A DNA stretch of 48,358 nucleotides from Aerococcus agrisoli (GCF_003797145.1 NZ_RKMG01000017.1:1-48358), one strand, 5' to 3'; counted from the first letter of the stretch, positions 17,534-28,443 are shown. Numbers and translations: made by a program. The notes: generated by a model not told the origin, from the letters alone.

Positions 17534-17572
17534 AGACGAGTTCGGGAGTTTTACTCTTGAGCTCGTCTTTTT
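17534..17572 (+). terminator. yebC terminator
   Basis: A 15-bp stem with G-U pairs (17534-17548 with 17554-17568), 5-base loop and T-run. Confidence 0.88.
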
Positions 17573-17592
17573 GTATATTTTGAAGTAAAGAA

Positions 17593-17622
17593 AACGGTCT
17601 GAGATTGAGCTCTCAGACCGTT
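17593..17622 (-). terminator. terminator of the V-ATPase operon
   Basis: A 12-bp perfect stem (17593-17604 with 17611-17622). On the minus strand it is followed by TTTTCTTT, 11 bases after the ntpD stop. Confidence 0.85.
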
Positions 17623-17633
17623 GATATTAGTGA

Positions 17634-18254
17634 TTATTTACTATTTAAAATACGTTTAACCACTTTCAAGCGGGTAAATTCTTCACGTTCTTTTTCTTCA
17701 AGTGCAGAAGAAATTGATTTATTCGCATCTTCCAATTGTGGAATCGTCACATTTTGAAGGGCATTTACACGTTTTTGTGTTTTTTGCATGTTATTCGCTA
17801 GACGATAAGCAGCATTTTCAACTTCAGCAATTTGAATTAATAATTCTTTCACCTTGCGAAATGCTAAACGTGCTTCATCGGTAGCAACGGTATTGTCATA
17901 GAATGAATATGCAGGTTTCATGGCTCTTGCTGTGTATGATACTTCAGGTACTTCAGACCCCATAACACTACGTACACGTAATTTGACGCCATCATCTGGG
18001 TCAACATTGGTAGCAGCTTCATGCGTACTTAACATACCATTTTCATAAGCGGCAATGGCTAGTTTTTGATAAGCGATTGCGTAGGCTTCTTTTAAATCAT
18101 CTTGAAGACCGGATGCTCTACTTAATAGGGTAACCAATTCATTCATTAAGATAATACGTTTACGGTCCATTAATTGATAACCGTTACGAGAAAGAGCTAA
18201 TGTTTTTTTGATTTGCATCAAGTTCCCTTTAGTAGGGGTATTATTAATATCCAT
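17634..18254 (-). CDS. ntpD: V-type ATPase subunit D
   Basis: 206-residue central-shaft subunit that couples catalysis in the A3B3 head to rotor turning. It is mostly long antiparallel coiled coil. The N-terminal PTKGNLMQIKKTLALSRNGYQLMDRKRIIL is diagnostic for the D family, and the C-terminal helix RVNALQNVTIPQL is also conserved. It starts after AAGGTGGTGA, 14 bases past the end of ntpB. It is the last gene of the nine-gene operon. No ntpH/ntpJ (K+ uptake) genes follow, unlike Enterococcus hirae. Confidence 0.95.
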   Translation of the reverse strand: MDINNTPTKGNLMQIKKTLALSRNGYQLMDRKRIILMNELVTLLSRASGLQDDLKEAYAIAYQKLAIAAYENGMLSTHEAATNVDPDDGVKLRVRSVMGSEVPEVSYTARAMKPAYSFYDNTVATDEARLAFRKVKELLIQIAEVENAAYRLANNMQKTQKRVNALQNVTIPQLEDANKSISSALEEKEREEFTRLKVVKRILNSK

Positions 18255-18268
18255 TAAGAGTCACCACC

Positions 18269-19690
18269 TTAAACTAGGGGATTTTCAGCGTTATTTTGGT
18301 TTAAAACTTCGTCTGTAGTTGATTTGTAGTATTTGTCCAAGACTTCAGTATCCATACGTGTTAATTCTTCACGTGGGAAAATACCTAATAGCTTCCAACC
18401 TAAATCTAAAGACTCTTGAATGGTACGTGTTTCATCTTGACCTTGACCAACGAAATATTGTTCAAATAATTCGCCGAATTTTAAGTACAATTTATCGATA
18501 TCAGAAAGTTCTTCTTCACCAATTACTGAAGCTAATGATTTTGCTTCGTTGGCACCAGAATATGATGCGAATAATTGGTTGGCAACATCTGAATGGTCAT
18601 CACGAGTATAACCATCACCAATACCATCTTTCATTAAACGAGAAAGTGATGGCAAAATACCAACTGGAGGGTATACATTTTTACCTTCTAATGAACGGTC
18701 TAAAACGATTTGTCCTTCAGTAATATAACCAGTAAGATCAGGGATTGGGTGAGTGATGTCATCGTTAGGCATTGTTAAGATAGGGATTTGTGTTACAGAT
18801 CCTGGTCTACCTTTAACGATACCAGCACGTTCATAAATAGTTGCTAATTCTGAATATAAGTAACCTGGGTAACCTTTACGAGAAGGAATTTCTTGTTTTG
18901 CAGAAGAAACTTCACGTAAAGCCTCACAGAATGAAGTCATATCTGTTAATACTACTAATACGTGTTTACCTAAGTCATAAGCTAAGTATTCAGCTGTTGT
19001 AAGGGCAACACGTGGTGTAATCAAACGTTCCATTACAGGATCATCCGCAGTATTCACAAACATTGTTACATGGTCCATAGCTCCTGATTCTTCAAATGAG
19101 CGTCTGAAGTAGTCCGCAATATCATGTTTTACACCCATAGCGGCGAAAACAACAGCGAATTCTTCATCAGAGTTTTCACCCAATTTAGCTTGTTTTACGA
19201 TTTGAGCAGCAACTTGGTTGTGGCTCATACCATCACCAGAGAAGATTGGTAATTTTTGACCACGAATTAAAGTCATCAAGCTATCAATTGATGAGAAACC
19301 TGTTTCAATGTAGTCACGAGGATATACACGTGAAACTGGGTTTAATGGTGCACCGTTCACATCACGTTTGATGTCAGAGTGAATTGCACCTAAATTGTCA
19401 ATTGGTTGGCCGATACCATCGAAGACACGTCCTTGAATTGCAGGTGATAATTCCATTTCTAGACCATGACCGGTAAATTGTGTATGTGTATTATCTAAAG
19501 ACATTGAAGTAGTTGAGTCAAATACTTGCACAACTGCTTTTTCGCCTTCCATTGAGATAATTTGACCTAATTTTTCATCAGTACCATTCACACGAAATTT
19601 AACGATATCGTTGTAAGCAGCACCTCGAACACCATCAATAACAACTAAAGGGCCGTTAATGGAATTTAGTCCTAAATATTCTATTGCCAT
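18269..19690 (-). CDS. ntpB: V-type ATPase subunit B
   Basis: 473-residue non-catalytic nucleotide-site subunit of the peripheral A3B3 hexamer. It begins [21 protein letters not shown]. The P-loop is replaced by [18 protein letters not shown], typical for B subunits, which do not hydrolyse [25 protein letters not shown] and [20 protein letters not shown] are highly conserved. It follows ntpA after 15 bases with AAGGGGGA, and is part of one long transcript. Confidence 0.96.
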   Translation of the reverse strand: MAIEYLGLNSINGPLVVIDGVRGAAYNDIVKFRVNGTDEKLGQIISMEGEKAVVQVFDSTTSMSLDNTHTQFTGHGLEMELSPAIQGRVFDGIGQPIDNLGAIHSDIKRDVNGAPLNPVSRVYPRDYIETGFSSIDSLMTLIRGQKLPIFSGDGMSHNQVAAQIVKQAKLGENSDEEFAVVFAAMGVKHDIADYFRRSFEESGAMDHVTMFVNTADDPVMERLITPRVALTTAEYLAYDLGKHVLVVLTDMTSFCEALREVSSAKQEIPSRKGYPGYLYSELATIYERAGIVKGRPGSVTQIPILTMPNDDITHPIPDLTGYITEGQIVLDRSLEGKNVYPPVGILPSLSRLMKDGIGDGYTRDDHSDVANQLFASYSGANEAKSLASVIGEEELSDIDKLYLKFGELFEQYFVGQGQDETRTIQESLDLGWKLLGIFPREELTRMDTEVLDKYYKSTTDEVLNQNNAENPLV

Positions 19691-19705
19691 TATATTTCCC
19701 CCTTA

Positions 19706-21472
19706 TTAACCGTTTTCTTGCATTGCTTTTTCGTAGAATGCATCAATATCTTCAAAGTAGTGATCAAAATCATCTAAATTATCATTTGAGGTATTGTATT
19801 TCATGTTGATAACATCAGTAAAGATACTTGATTTATTCACATAAGACATTGGCATACCCCATTGAATCAATGATTTGGCACGGTGATGTAAGTACAAAAT
19901 AACATCCATCATTTTTTCTTGTTTAGCCATAGGTACAGCAGAGTCAACTTTATGGAAGGTATTTTGTTGTAAGAAACCTTCACGGAAAACACGAGCTGTT
20001 TGTAAAACAAGTTTTTGATGATCTGGTAAAACGTCTGAACCAATCAATTTAACAACTTCCATCAATTGATCTTCTTCATGCAAAATGGCCATCATTTCGG
20101 CACGGTTTGCTAAGAATTTATCAGAAACGTTTGCTGTATACCATGCACCTAAGTCATCTACATATTGGCTATATGAGTTCATCCAGTTAATAGCAGGGTA
20201 GTGACGTTTATGTGCTAATTCTGAATCAAGACCCCAGAAACAACGCACAAAACGTTTGGTATTTTGTGTAACTGGTTCAGAGAAGTCCCCACCTTGTGGT
20301 GATACGGCACCAATAATCGAAACTGATCCTTCACCTTGGTTTAATGTACGCATGTAACCAGCACGTTCATAGAAAGTAGCGATACGGCTAGCTAAGTATG
20401 CTGGGAAACCTTCTTCAGCAGGCATTTCTTCTAGACGACCAGATAATTCACGTAAGGCTTCTGCCCAACGAGAAGTTGAGTCTGCCATGATGGCAACATC
20501 ATAACCCATGTCACGGTAGTATTCAGCAATTGTTAAACCAGTATAGATAGAGGCTTCACGAGCTGCAACGGGCATGTTAGATGTGTTGGCGATTAAAACT
20601 GTACGTTCCATCAATGGTGCATTTGAACGAGGGTCAATCAATTTTGAGAAGTCTTCTAGAACTTCCGTCATTTCGTTACCACGTTCACCACAACCAATGT
20701 AGACGATGACATCGGCGTCAGCATATTTTGCGATTTGATGTTGCATAGTTGTTTTCCCAGTACCGAAACCACCAGGAATCGCGGCTGTACCACCTTTAGC
20801 AATTGGGAATACTGAGTCGATAATACGTTGACCAGTAACCAATGGTGTAGTTGATTCAAAACGTGAAGCAACAGGACGTGCTTGACGAATTGGCCATTCT
20901 TGATAAGCTTTGATTTCTTCGATGTCACCATTGAATCGACGGACTTTAACAAGTACATCTTCAATTGTGTAGTCACCTTCAGCTACAACTTCAACAACTT
21001 CACCCACGATAGTAGGGGGCACTAATACTTTGTGCATTACTGCGTTTGATTCAGGAATTTCAGCGATGATTGTACCACCGGAAATTTGTTCACCTACAGT
21101 AACAGTAGGTGTCACATGCCAAAGTTTTTCTTTGTTTAAAGAGTCAACTTGGACACCACGTTTGATCATATAACCTGATTTTTTCTCGATTTCAACTAAC
21201 GGACGTTCGATACCATCATAAATGTTATTGATTAGGCCAGGACCTAATTGAACTTTGATTGGCATGCTCGTACCGTATACTTTTTCACCAGGTTTCAATC
21301 CAGCAGTTTCTTCATAAACTTGGATAGTAGTTTCTTTTTCGTTGATAGAAATTACTTCCCCAACTAGTTTATCTTCACCTACGTGTACCATCTCTTGCAT
21401 TGATAAGTCAGTTGGACCAGAGATTTTAACGATAGGACCTGAAATAGCATAAATTAAATTTTCATTTGTCAT
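19706..21472 (-). CDS. ntpA: V-type ATPase catalytic subunit A
   Basis: 588-residue catalytic subunit. P-loop GGFGTGKT at 234-241, followed by [10 protein letters not shown] with the catalytic glutamate. The extra A-subunit bulge region at about 110-190 separates it from F-type beta. [22 protein letters not shown] and [21 protein letters not shown] are family hallmarks. I place the start at the ATG at 21472, five bases from AAGGA. A TTG four codons upstream lies too close to its GGAGG. It begins one base after the stop of ntpE. Confidence 0.96.
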   Translation of the reverse strand: MTNENLIYAISGPIVKISGPTDLSMQEMVHVGEDKLVGEVISINEKETTIQVYEETAGLKPGEKVYGTSMPIKVQLGPGLINNIYDGIERPLVEIEKKSGYMIKRGVQVDSLNKEKLWHVTPTVTVGEQISGGTIIAEIPESNAVMHKVLVPPTIVGEVVEVVAEGDYTIEDVLVKVRRFNGDIEEIKAYQEWPIRQARPVASRFESTTPLVTGQRIIDSVFPIAKGGTAAIPGGFGTGKTTMQHQIAKYADADVIVYIGCGERGNEMTEVLEDFSKLIDPRSNAPLMERTVLIANTSNMPVAAREASIYTGLTIAEYYRDMGYDVAIMADSTSRWAEALRELSGRLEEMPAEEGFPAYLASRIATFYERAGYMRTLNQGEGSVSIIGAVSPQGGDFSEPVTQNTKRFVRCFWGLDSELAHKRHYPAINWMNSYSQYVDDLGAWYTANVSDKFLANRAEMMAILHEEDQLMEVVKLIGSDVLPDHQKLVLQTARVFREGFLQQNTFHKVDSAVPMAKQEKMMDVILYLHHRAKSLIQWGMPMSYVNKSSIFTDVINMKYNTSNDNLDDFDHYFEDIDAFYEKAMQENG

Positions 21473-21473
21473 T

Positions 21474-22061
21474 CTATCCTTCAACCTCCTTGATAGTAAA
21501 TTCTTCTTCGACGTGGCTTAGTAGGGTAGTGAATGAATAATCAATTAAAATTTGACGTTCTTTTAACACACCACGAGCACCACCGATGAAGTCACGGTCA
21601 GAAATTTGCACATTTGATCCTGTTTCTTCACGACAGAAATCCAAAAGTTCTGCATCAGTTTGGTTGATGTAAACAACAAATTCTTCATTTGTTTGATCAG
21701 CAAATTTTTTCACATTTTGAATCATCGTTACGAGTTGATCCTTATATGCAGGTGTTTGCATATATTCTTGTAATGAAGCATTAAATTCACTAAATAAAGA
21801 TTTTTTCAATTTTTCTTCTTGAATGTATAACTCTCTTTGTTGGTGAATTTGGCTTTGAGAAATATTTTTATTAAATTCTTTACGCATTTCTTTTTGTGCG
21901 TTGTCGTATTTTGCATCGTATTCTCGACGAATAGATTGTTTGTATTCGTCGTAGTCTTTTTGCAAAGTAGCTTGATATTGATTCACTTGTTCATCAATCA
22001 CGTCTTGCGCTTGTTGGTTCACTTGCGTTTCAAAATAAGCAAATTTATCTTCTAAATCCAT
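21474..22061 (-). CDS. ntpE: V-type ATPase subunit E (peripheral stalk)
   Basis: 195 residues. The N-terminal two thirds is a long charged, Gln/Glu/Lys-rich coiled coil (about 5-105) and the C-terminal globular part carries DFIGGARGVL and IDYSFTTLL, typical of V/A-ATPase subunit E. With the small subunit encoded at the operon start it forms the peripheral stalk that holds the head against rotation. Position between subunit F and A supports the call. The start has GGGAG at eight bases. Confidence 0.85.
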   Translation of the reverse strand: MDLEDKFAYFETQVNQQAQDVIDEQVNQYQATLQKDYDEYKQSIRREYDAKYDNAQKEMRKEFNKNISQSQIHQQRELYIQEEKLKKSLFSEFNASLQEYMQTPAYKDQLVTMIQNVKKFADQTNEEFVVYINQTDAELLDFCREETGSNVQISDRDFIGGARGVLKERQILIDYSFTTLLSHVEEEFTIKEVEG

Positions 22062-22077
22062 TGCTTAAACTCCCATT

Positions 22078-22385
22078 CTATAATTGGATACCGATTGCAT
22101 GTTGAATTGTCTCAGCAATAGTATTGGTAGCATTTTGATATTCATGCGCACCTTGAACTGTTGTGATAAGTGGTGTTGAGCGATTAAAACGCACCTCGTT
22201 TACCACATCTTGATTACTGTCAATTAGGGAAGGTGAAATGAAGAGAATACCAATATTTTTATCATCTAAAACTTTATTAAAAGCTTCGGTAAACTCTTGA
22301 TTACTGCCTACAATTTCGCCTTCAATTCCTACTAGTCGCAATCCAGTCAAAGTATCTAAATTATCGCAGATTACGTAAGTTTTCA

Positions 22386-22386
<1 letters not shown>
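22078..22386 (-). CDS. ntpG: V-type ATPase subunit F
   Basis: 102 residues; Enterococcus naming NtpG. Rossmann-like small rotor subunit: TYVICDNLDTLTGLRLVGIEG at the start, NIGILFISPSLID in the middle, PLITTVQG and a C-terminal amphipathic helix ending HAIGIQL. It binds the D subunit in the central shaft. Its ATG overlaps the stop codon of ntpK by one base, so it is translationally coupled. It lies before E here, whereas in E. hirae it follows C. Confidence 0.88.
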
Positions 22387-22844
<458 letters not shown>

Positions 22845-22856
22845 TTATTTTCTCCC

Positions 22857-24800
22857 TTAATCTTTAATCCAAATATTTTTAAATTCAATACCGTCACCAC
22901 GATAGAAGTGACTGAAAATTTCGTAGAATTCAAGACGTAAAACTTGAATGGCAACAACTAAACCTTCAAAACCAGTGATAAACAAGTTACCTAATACAAT
23001 TACTAACCAGTTGATGTTTCCACCGTTTTCAGCACCAGCAAACATCAGTACAACACTCATCATAGCACCGTGGGAGATAGCGAAAGCACCTACACGGACG
23101 AATGAAATTGAGTTTGAGAAATATGTTAATAGTGTTTCAAATGTTTCGAAGAAAATTGATAACCCTTTGATAACCACGTTATCTCCATGTTCTTCAGTGT
23201 GGTGTTCAAGTTTTGCGACAATTTCTTCTTTGAAAGCAATAGTGATTAATGAAATAGCTAAGATGAATAGTAATAAACCAATTGCTGGAATTGTGTTACC
23301 AGACATATAAAGCACTAACATAAACACTAATACGAAATAGAAAATAAAACCGGCAATACCATTCTTGTCAAATATAGCTTCCCATTTTTCGCCAGCGTTA
23401 AAACGTTGAACGATATTCATCACCATAGTTGCAAGAATGAGGAACATCCCAAAGGATACAGCTACGATAAAGACAGTATTCAAACTACCAAAGAATGGTA
23501 CATCTGTCATATGTGTCATTGGGTGTAACCATAGGGCTGGAATGACGTCTTCAAAACCAAAAATTGAACCGTATAGAAAACCGAATATCGTTGAGCTGAC
23601 ACCAATAGGGGCCAACATACCGATTGGACGAAGTTTCTTATTGAAGAAACCGACCATACCGATAAGGAATAGTAGTAATCCTTGTCCTACATCCCCAAAC
23701 ATTGCACCAAAAAGTAATGAATATGAAATACCTACGATTGTAGTTGGATCTATTTCACGGTAATTAGGAACCCCGTACATTTTGGTTAATAATTCAAAAG
23801 GGCGGATAAGGAAGTTGTTTTTCATTTTTGTAGGAGGATTCAAATGTTGATTGTCATCTTTATCCTCGATATACATTGTGACGTCTGGATCATCTTTTAC
23901 ATCGTTACGAAGACTTTGTGCATCCGTTTCAGCCATCCATCCGATTAATAAGTAACGTGTTTCTTTTTGTGCAAATTCTTCACGCGTAATCGCAGCAAAT
24001 TTACGGACACCGAATGCTTGAGAAAGATCTAGTAAACGACTTTTCGCAGCTAATAAGTCAGGCGCAACTGGTGTCACTAATGCACGCATTTTACGTTTTA
24101 ATGTAATTAGTTTACTTTCAGTTTCTTCAACCAATTGTTGATATTTAGCTGTGATTTCTCTAAAACTACCAGTTTCTTCAGGTAGGTAAATACGTTCCCA
24201 TGCAAGTGAGAAGAATAAAGCATCTACACGTTGTCGTGCTTCAACGGGGGTAAAGTATACCCCGTATACATATTTTTCAGTTTCTTCACTCTTCACGAAG
24301 ATAGCAGGTACCATTGTTTTTACATATTTTTCGAATTTACGGTAATTTTCACGAGTGAAACGACCAAAACGGAATTTAATATGTTGCATTTGGTAAATTT
24401 TATCAATCGTAAAGTCAATAGATTGGAAAGGTAAGAATTTTTGGAATTTATCAGATGCATCTGCATATTCTGCTTCTACCTTTGCAATTTCTTGACGTTC
24501 TTTTTCTAAACTGCTTTCAACATCTTTGACAAGTGTTTGAGCATTTTCAAAAGTAAATGGTTTATCCAAATGGATGTCTTTACCATGTTCTACATTTGTG
24601 TAATCTAATAAGTTATCAATTCGTTCTTCCCAAGGTTCATAAGGGTTTGGACTTGTATAGGGACGAAGTGTTCGAATCTCTGACAACTCTTTCAACGCGT
24701 TCTCTAAATGGATAGGATAGCGTGTCAAATATTGATCTGCCATCCGGTCAATATCGTCGCGAGGACCAGTGATATTGACTAAGCGCATTTCAGTTATCAT
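22857..24800 (-). CDS. ntpI: V-type ATPase subunit I (a-subunit, stator)
   Basis: 647 residues. N-terminal cytosolic arm (about 1-330) with long coiled-coil parts, then about seven or eight membrane helices. GISYSLLFGAMFGDVGQGLLLF starts the membrane domain and SISFVRVGAFAISHG carries the essential arginine facing the rotor glutamate. It forms the ion half-channels beside the K ring. Its ATGA overlaps the end of ntpC, with AAAGGAG upstream. Confidence 0.94.
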   Translation of the reverse strand: MITEMRLVNITGPRDDIDRMADQYLTRYPIHLENALKELSEIRTLRPYTSPNPYEPWEERIDNLLDYTNVEHGKDIHLDKPFTFENAQTLVKDVESSLEKERQEIAKVEAEYADASDKFQKFLPFQSIDFTIDKIYQMQHIKFRFGRFTRENYRKFEKYVKTMVPAIFVKSEETEKYVYGVYFTPVEARQRVDALFFSLAWERIYLPEETGSFREITAKYQQLVEETESKLITLKRKMRALVTPVAPDLLAAKSRLLDLSQAFGVRKFAAITREEFAQKETRYLLIGWMAETDAQSLRNDVKDDPDVTMYIEDKDDNQHLNPPTKMKNNFLIRPFELLTKMYGVPNYREIDPTTIVGISYSLLFGAMFGDVGQGLLLFLIGMVGFFNKKLRPIGMLAPIGVSSTIFGFLYGSIFGFEDVIPALWLHPMTHMTDVPFFGSLNTVFIVAVSFGMFLILATMVMNIVQRFNAGEKWEAIFDKNGIAGFIFYFVLVFMLVLYMSGNTIPAIGLLLFILAISLITIAFKEEIVAKLEHHTEEHGDNVVIKGLSIFFETFETLLTYFSNSISFVRVGAFAISHGAMMSVVLMFAGAENGGNINWLVIVLGNLFITGFEGLVVAIQVLRLEFYEIFSHFYRGDGIEFKNIWIKD

Positions 24801-25840
24801 TGATTAAAACTCCTTTCTATTGGTGAGATATTTTTATATGCAATTTTTTCAGTTAATTCTTCTAGTGCAACCAAGGCATGACGACTATCTTCTAAATAGT
24901 TAAAAATAGAAAACATGGATTTTGGTGCGCGGATTGCAAAGTGATGTTGTAATGCCGTTAAGAATTCTTCTTCATAACGTTGTAGCGATTGATCAGTAGA
25001 AAGATGTTCAAAAATTTCACCGTATCCTAGTTCAGCAACAACATTTTCCAAATTTCGAATATCTGGTGCTTGTAACAGACGATCAATGTATTCATCTGTT
25101 AAGCGACTTTTCGCATCTACTAAGGCACTTGTTACATCGTTATCGCTTAGTTGATATAAGAATTTTAGACGATAGATTGTAAAGATATTTAAAATATCAA
25201 AACGTGCCCCAAATATTTTTTTAAAACCATTTAACGCTTCACCATCTAAATATTTCTTGCCGGCTTTCCAAATTGATTGAATGACATATTGGTCAAACGC
25301 AATTTCAAAAGCGTAGCGATTATAATCATTTTGTTTAAATAGATCATTATATTGTTGAAAGAAAGGGCCGTAAACTGTGTCTGAAAGACTGTTAACTACA
25401 GATTTAACATCTGTTGCCATGATTAAATCACTTGTCCGGAATCCACGTTTATCATCAAGATAATGGGTTGCAGGACTCATGATTACCTTCGTTTCACCAA
25501 AGTTCACTACAGTTCTCAAAGTGTGTTTAATGAACCAAGATTCGAAAAACATGCCATATCGTTTTAGAAATGCACGTTGGTCAATCGATGCAAATTTGTA
25601 CAGTTTTAAAAATTCAAAGAAATTCCCATAATTTAACATTAATTCAATTTCTTCACGAGAAGTAACATCTGTATGGAGTACTTCATATGCTTGTTTATAG
25701 GAAGGATTTTCGATGATCAAATTTACCAATTCAGGCAAAGTATGAATATCAGTTAACGCATCAATTTTTTGAGTCGTTAATAAATTCTTCCGCATTGCAT
25801 GGATTTTCGTATCTATTGCAGTATAATTATTCAATTTCAT
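24797..25840 (-). CDS. ntpC: V-type ATPase subunit C (d-type rotor connector)
   Basis: 347 residues, soluble, all-helical; AC39/d family. It begins MKLNNYTAIDTKIHAMRKNLL, and contains ILNIFTIYRLKFLYQLS and a C-terminal SMFSIFNYLEDSRHAL. The protein caps the K ring and connects it to the D/F shaft. It overlaps the preceding gene by 14 bases and ntpI by four. Its position before I is unusual against the common I-K-E-C-F-A-B-D order. Overall similarity is to d-type subunits by architecture and context. Confidence 0.87.
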   Translation of the reverse strand: MKLNNYTAIDTKIHAMRKNLLTTQKIDALTDIHTLPELVNLIIENPSYKQAYEVLHTDVTSREEIELMLNYGNFFEFLKLYKFASIDQRAFLKRYGMFFESWFIKHTLRTVVNFGETKVIMSPATHYLDDKRGFRTSDLIMATDVKSVVNSLSDTVYGPFFQQYNDLFKQNDYNRYAFEIAFDQYVIQSIWKAGKKYLDGEALNGFKKIFGARFDILNIFTIYRLKFLYQLSDNDVTSALVDAKSRLTDEYIDRLLQAPDIRNLENVVAELGYGEIFEHLSTDQSLQRYEEEFLTALQHHFAIRAPKSMFSIFNYLEDSRHALVALEELTEKIAYKNISPIERSFNQ

Positions 25841-26156
25841 CTACTCCAAGCTTCGTTACTTTTTCCATGAAGCGTTGTACGTAAGCCTCATGTTCATTGT
25901 CAAGAATATCTTGAATTCGCTGCATCTTACGGGAAAATTTAGCAGAAAGATCCTTTGTAGTTTCATAATCTTCTTTACTAAAAGCTTCTTTTTGTGCTTC
26001 GATTTTAGCCGTATAGTCAGTTTCAGTTGCTTCTAAAAGTGCATGTTTCTTATCGTCAAATTCTTTTTTTAATGCTAATTTGCGATCTTGAACCGTGTCT
26101 TCAGCCTCTATCGCTGAAACTTCTATTTGGTATAAACGATTAACAATTTCATCCAT
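25827..26156 (-). CDS. ntpF: V-type ATPase small coiled-coil subunit (G/H type, NtpF-like)
   Basis: 109 residues, almost wholly charged coiled coil (Lys/Glu/Asp/Ala heptads from residue 10 to 90), without membrane segment. This fits the peripheral-stalk partner of subunit E, called NtpF in Enterococcus and AhaH in archaea. It is the first gene of the operon, after a GGGAGGG site and an extended -10 promoter. Low-complexity coiled coils cannot be assigned by motif; context makes the call. Confidence 0.75.
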   Translation of the reverse strand: MDEIVNRLYQIEVSAIEAEDTVQDRKLALKKEFDDKKHALLEATETDYTAKIEAQKEAFSKEDYETTKDLSAKFSRKMQRIQDILDNEHEAYVQRFMEKVTKLGVDEIE

Positions 26157-26205
26157 TGCAGTTCCCTCCCTTTTTTTAGTGCCAAAATTTTGCGGCCTAA
26201 CTTAA

Positions 26206-26214
26206 AGTATAGCA
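26206..26214 (-). promoter_or_regulatory. V-ATPase operon promoter (extended -10)
   Basis: On the minus strand TGCTATACT forms an extended -10, 50 bases before the first start codon. The 231-base divergent spacer also holds the comGA upstream region. Confidence 0.55.
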
Positions 26215-26336
26215 TTTAGCGAAATTTCCCAAACCAAATCAATGTCATAATATGCAAAAATCGTTAGAATTTTCAGTTCAGCTTTTTTTTGCATGTTTTA
26301 AAAAAATAAATTGAAACATAATAGCGTTTTCTTATC

Positions 26337-26352
26337 ATTTATACGTATAAAT
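26337..26352. promoter_or_regulatory. 16-bp palindrome with com-box-like core upstream of comGA
   Basis: ATTTATACGTATAAAT is a perfect 16-bp palindrome ending 35 bases before the comGA start. Its core TACGTATA differs by one base from the streptococcal ComX box TACGAATA. No good SigA promoter is seen between it and the gene, so it may be the competence promoter or an operator. Confidence 0.45.
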
Positions 26353-26387
26353 TAAATGACCGGAAATGAATAAATGGAGGTGGTGGT

Positions 26388-27416
26388 GTGAAAGAAATAA
26401 TTGATACCATAATTCAATTGGCTATTGTAAAGCGAAGTGACGATATTCATATTTTGCCAAATGGCGCATCATATTATGTTTTTCTTAGAGATGGCTATCA
26501 ATTGAAATTAGAGAAAACCATTGATTTTGAAACTGGTGGTCAGATGATACGTTATCTGAAGTATCTTGCGGATATGGATGTAGGTGAACGCCGGATGCCT
26601 CAGGATGGGGCCATTGTTTACGACATTGATGATCAAAAGATTGAACTACGTTTGTCTTCTATCTCAAATTATTTGATGCATGAATCTTTAGTGATACGTG
26701 TTTTTCATTCGTCAGAGTTAAAAGAGATTGTGCCATCGATAATGAATGAGGCGGCCTACCAGGTGTTGAATTCATATATGCGTAGGAAAAGTGGCTTAAT
26801 GATATTTTCGGGTCCAGTTTCATCCGGTAAAACTACGACCATTTATCAGCTACTGAGAAGTGCTTATGAACAGAGGACTAGTCAGATTATTACTATAGAA
26901 GAACCCATTGAAATAAAAGAACCTAAATTTTTACAAACTGAGGTGAATGAAAAAGCGGATATTACCTATGACCGCTTGCTAAGTGCCAGTTTACGGCATC
27001 ATCCAGATATTATTTTAATTGGGGAAATTCGAAGTGAACAAACAGCGCGAATGGTTATTCGAGCGGCATTGACAGGTCATTTAGTGCTTGCCACTGTACA
27101 TGCCAAAAATACCTTTGGAGTCATTGGGCGTTTGAAAGAATTAGGGATTACCAATGAGCAACTATTGCAGACCTTACTATTAGTTACAGCGCAACGGTTG
27201 GTTCCTATTCATAATGAAAGTAATGACGAGGTCACAGACAGATTGGCATTATTTGAGCTATTACACGGTGAAGATTTAAGCCGATTCATATTAAAACAGG
27301 ATATGCCAGCTAATTTTAAATCATTAAATGCCTTACTAAAGGAGGCAATGGATTATGGACTTATCAGTAAAGCAACCATGGAGGAATATCAAGTGGAAAC
27401 AGTTACTCACGACTGA
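26388..27416 (+). CDS. comGA: competence pseudopilus assembly ATPase ComGA
   Basis: 342-residue GspE/PilB-type secretion ATPase that powers pseudopilus assembly for DNA uptake at the inner membrane face. Walker A GPVSSGKTT around residue 144, Asp box ITIEEPIE, Walker B ILIGEIRS and His box LVLATVHAKN are intact. The N-terminal part is short, as in other ComGA proteins, and there is no zinc Cys motif. GTG start after GGAGGTGG. It is the first gene of comGA-GG, and its end overlaps comGB by 62 bases. Confidence 0.95.
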   Translation: MKEIIDTIIQLAIVKRSDDIHILPNGASYYVFLRDGYQLKLEKTIDFETGGQMIRYLKYLADMDVGERRMPQDGAIVYDIDDQKIELRLSSISNYLMHESLVIRVFHSSELKEIVPSIMNEAAYQVLNSYMRRKSGLMIFSGPVSSGKTTTIYQLLRSAYEQRTSQIITIEEPIEIKEPKFLQTEVNEKADITYDRLLSASLRHHPDIILIGEIRSEQTARMVIRAALTGHLVLATVHAKNTFGVIGRLKELGITNEQLLQTLLLVTAQRLVPIHNESNDEVTDRLALFELLHGEDLSRFILKQDMPANFKSLNALLKEAMDYGLISKATMEEYQVETVTHD

Positions 27417-28434
27417 AATTACAACATCGTGGAAACCATCATTGCAAGCAGCTGTTCTGTTATATATTGCTGAAATGCTACAAGAAGGTTTTCAGTTAAT
27501 CGATATTTGTCGTTTTTTGATTATTATTTTCCCAAAACAAGCGAAAGATTTTGAAAAAATGGCATTGGGTTTTGAAAATGGTCATCATTTTTACGAGCTC
27601 GTTGGTTTTATGAAGATTAAGGGAAATATTGTATATCAGATTAAGGTAGCTGAGTCATTCGGACAATTTGGATATGGTCTAGAAGAAATTGCAAAGTATA
27701 TCCAAGAACAAGATATCCATATGCGACGGTTGCGTTCTGTAATGATTTACCCAATAATGCTAATGCTTTTGATGGTGGTTTTGATGTTTGGTTTAAGGGT
27801 GTTTCTCTTACCACAACTAGCAGTTTTTATGCAAAATGGGTCATCCCAACTTCTAGCAAGTCTCATATTCTTTCTAGAACATTTGCCGATAATAGCGAGT
27901 GTAGTTTTAGGGATAATATTTGTTTTAAGCATGGCTTTTTATTGGTGGCAAAAACAAACAGATCCACTTAAACAGGCACAAGTTTATGTGAAATTACCGA
28001 TTATTGGCTCCTTGTTCCGTTTGTATTACACCCAGTTTTTTGCATATGAGTTTAGCCAACTTTTTAAACTAGGCTACTCAGTGAAGCAGATTATTACTTC
28101 ATTAAAACAACAAAATGAAGTGCCATTCTTGCACGCATTTGGTGTTTATTTAGAAACACAATATTTACATGGCAGGGAATTTTCAGACAGTTTGAAGCAA
28201 ATAAATGTATTTACAAATGAGTTTTCTGCAGTCGTTATGCAAGGAGAACTCTTAAATCAACTAGCTGTAAAAACGCGTTTATATAGTCAACGAACCTTGA
28301 AAAGACTTTATGCTGATATTGATCAAAAGATAAAAATTACGCAGTCCGTTTTGTTTTTAACAGTTGCTATTTCGGTAGTAGTTGTTTATTTGATACTCAT
28401 GCTACCTATGTTAACCATGCTTGAAAGCATTTAG
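27355..28434 (+). CDS. comGB: competence pseudopilus membrane platform protein ComGB
   Basis: 359-residue GspF/PilC-family inner-membrane protein. Two GspF cytosolic repeats are separated by membrane helices around 130-150, 170-195 and 325-350. Motifs include the repeat-typical KVAESFGQFGYGLEEIAKYI and the second-half LFKLGYSVKQIITSL. The ATG at 27355 has AAAGGAGG nine bases upstream, so the 62-base overlap with comGA is real and suggests coupled translation. It works with ComGA to build the pseudopilus. Confidence 0.92.
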   Translation: MDLSVKQPWRNIKWKQLLTTEITTSWKPSLQAAVLLYIAEMLQEGFQLIDICRFLIIIFPKQAKDFEKMALGFENGHHFYELVGFMKIKGNIVYQIKVAESFGQFGYGLEEIAKYIQEQDIHMRRLRSVMIYPIMLMLLMVVLMFGLRVFLLPQLAVFMQNGSSQLLASLIFFLEHLPIIASVVLGIIFVLSMAFYWWQKQTDPLKQAQVYVKLPIIGSLFRLYYTQFFAYEFSQLFKLGYSVKQIITSLKQQNEVPFLHAFGVYLETQYLHGREFSDSLKQINVFTNEFSAVVMQGELLNQLAVKTRLYSQRTLKRLYADIDQKIKITQSVLFLTVAISVVVVYLILMLPMLTMLESI

Positions 28435-28443
28435 GAGGAAATC

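Noticed and set aside
18269..19690. Loss of P-loop in NtpB as a defect
   Set aside because: V-ATPase B subunits are naturally non-catalytic and lack a true P-loop.
22948..23763. Plus-strand frames inside ntpI
   Set aside because: Antisense shadows with no start signals; ntpI motifs on the minus strand are complete.
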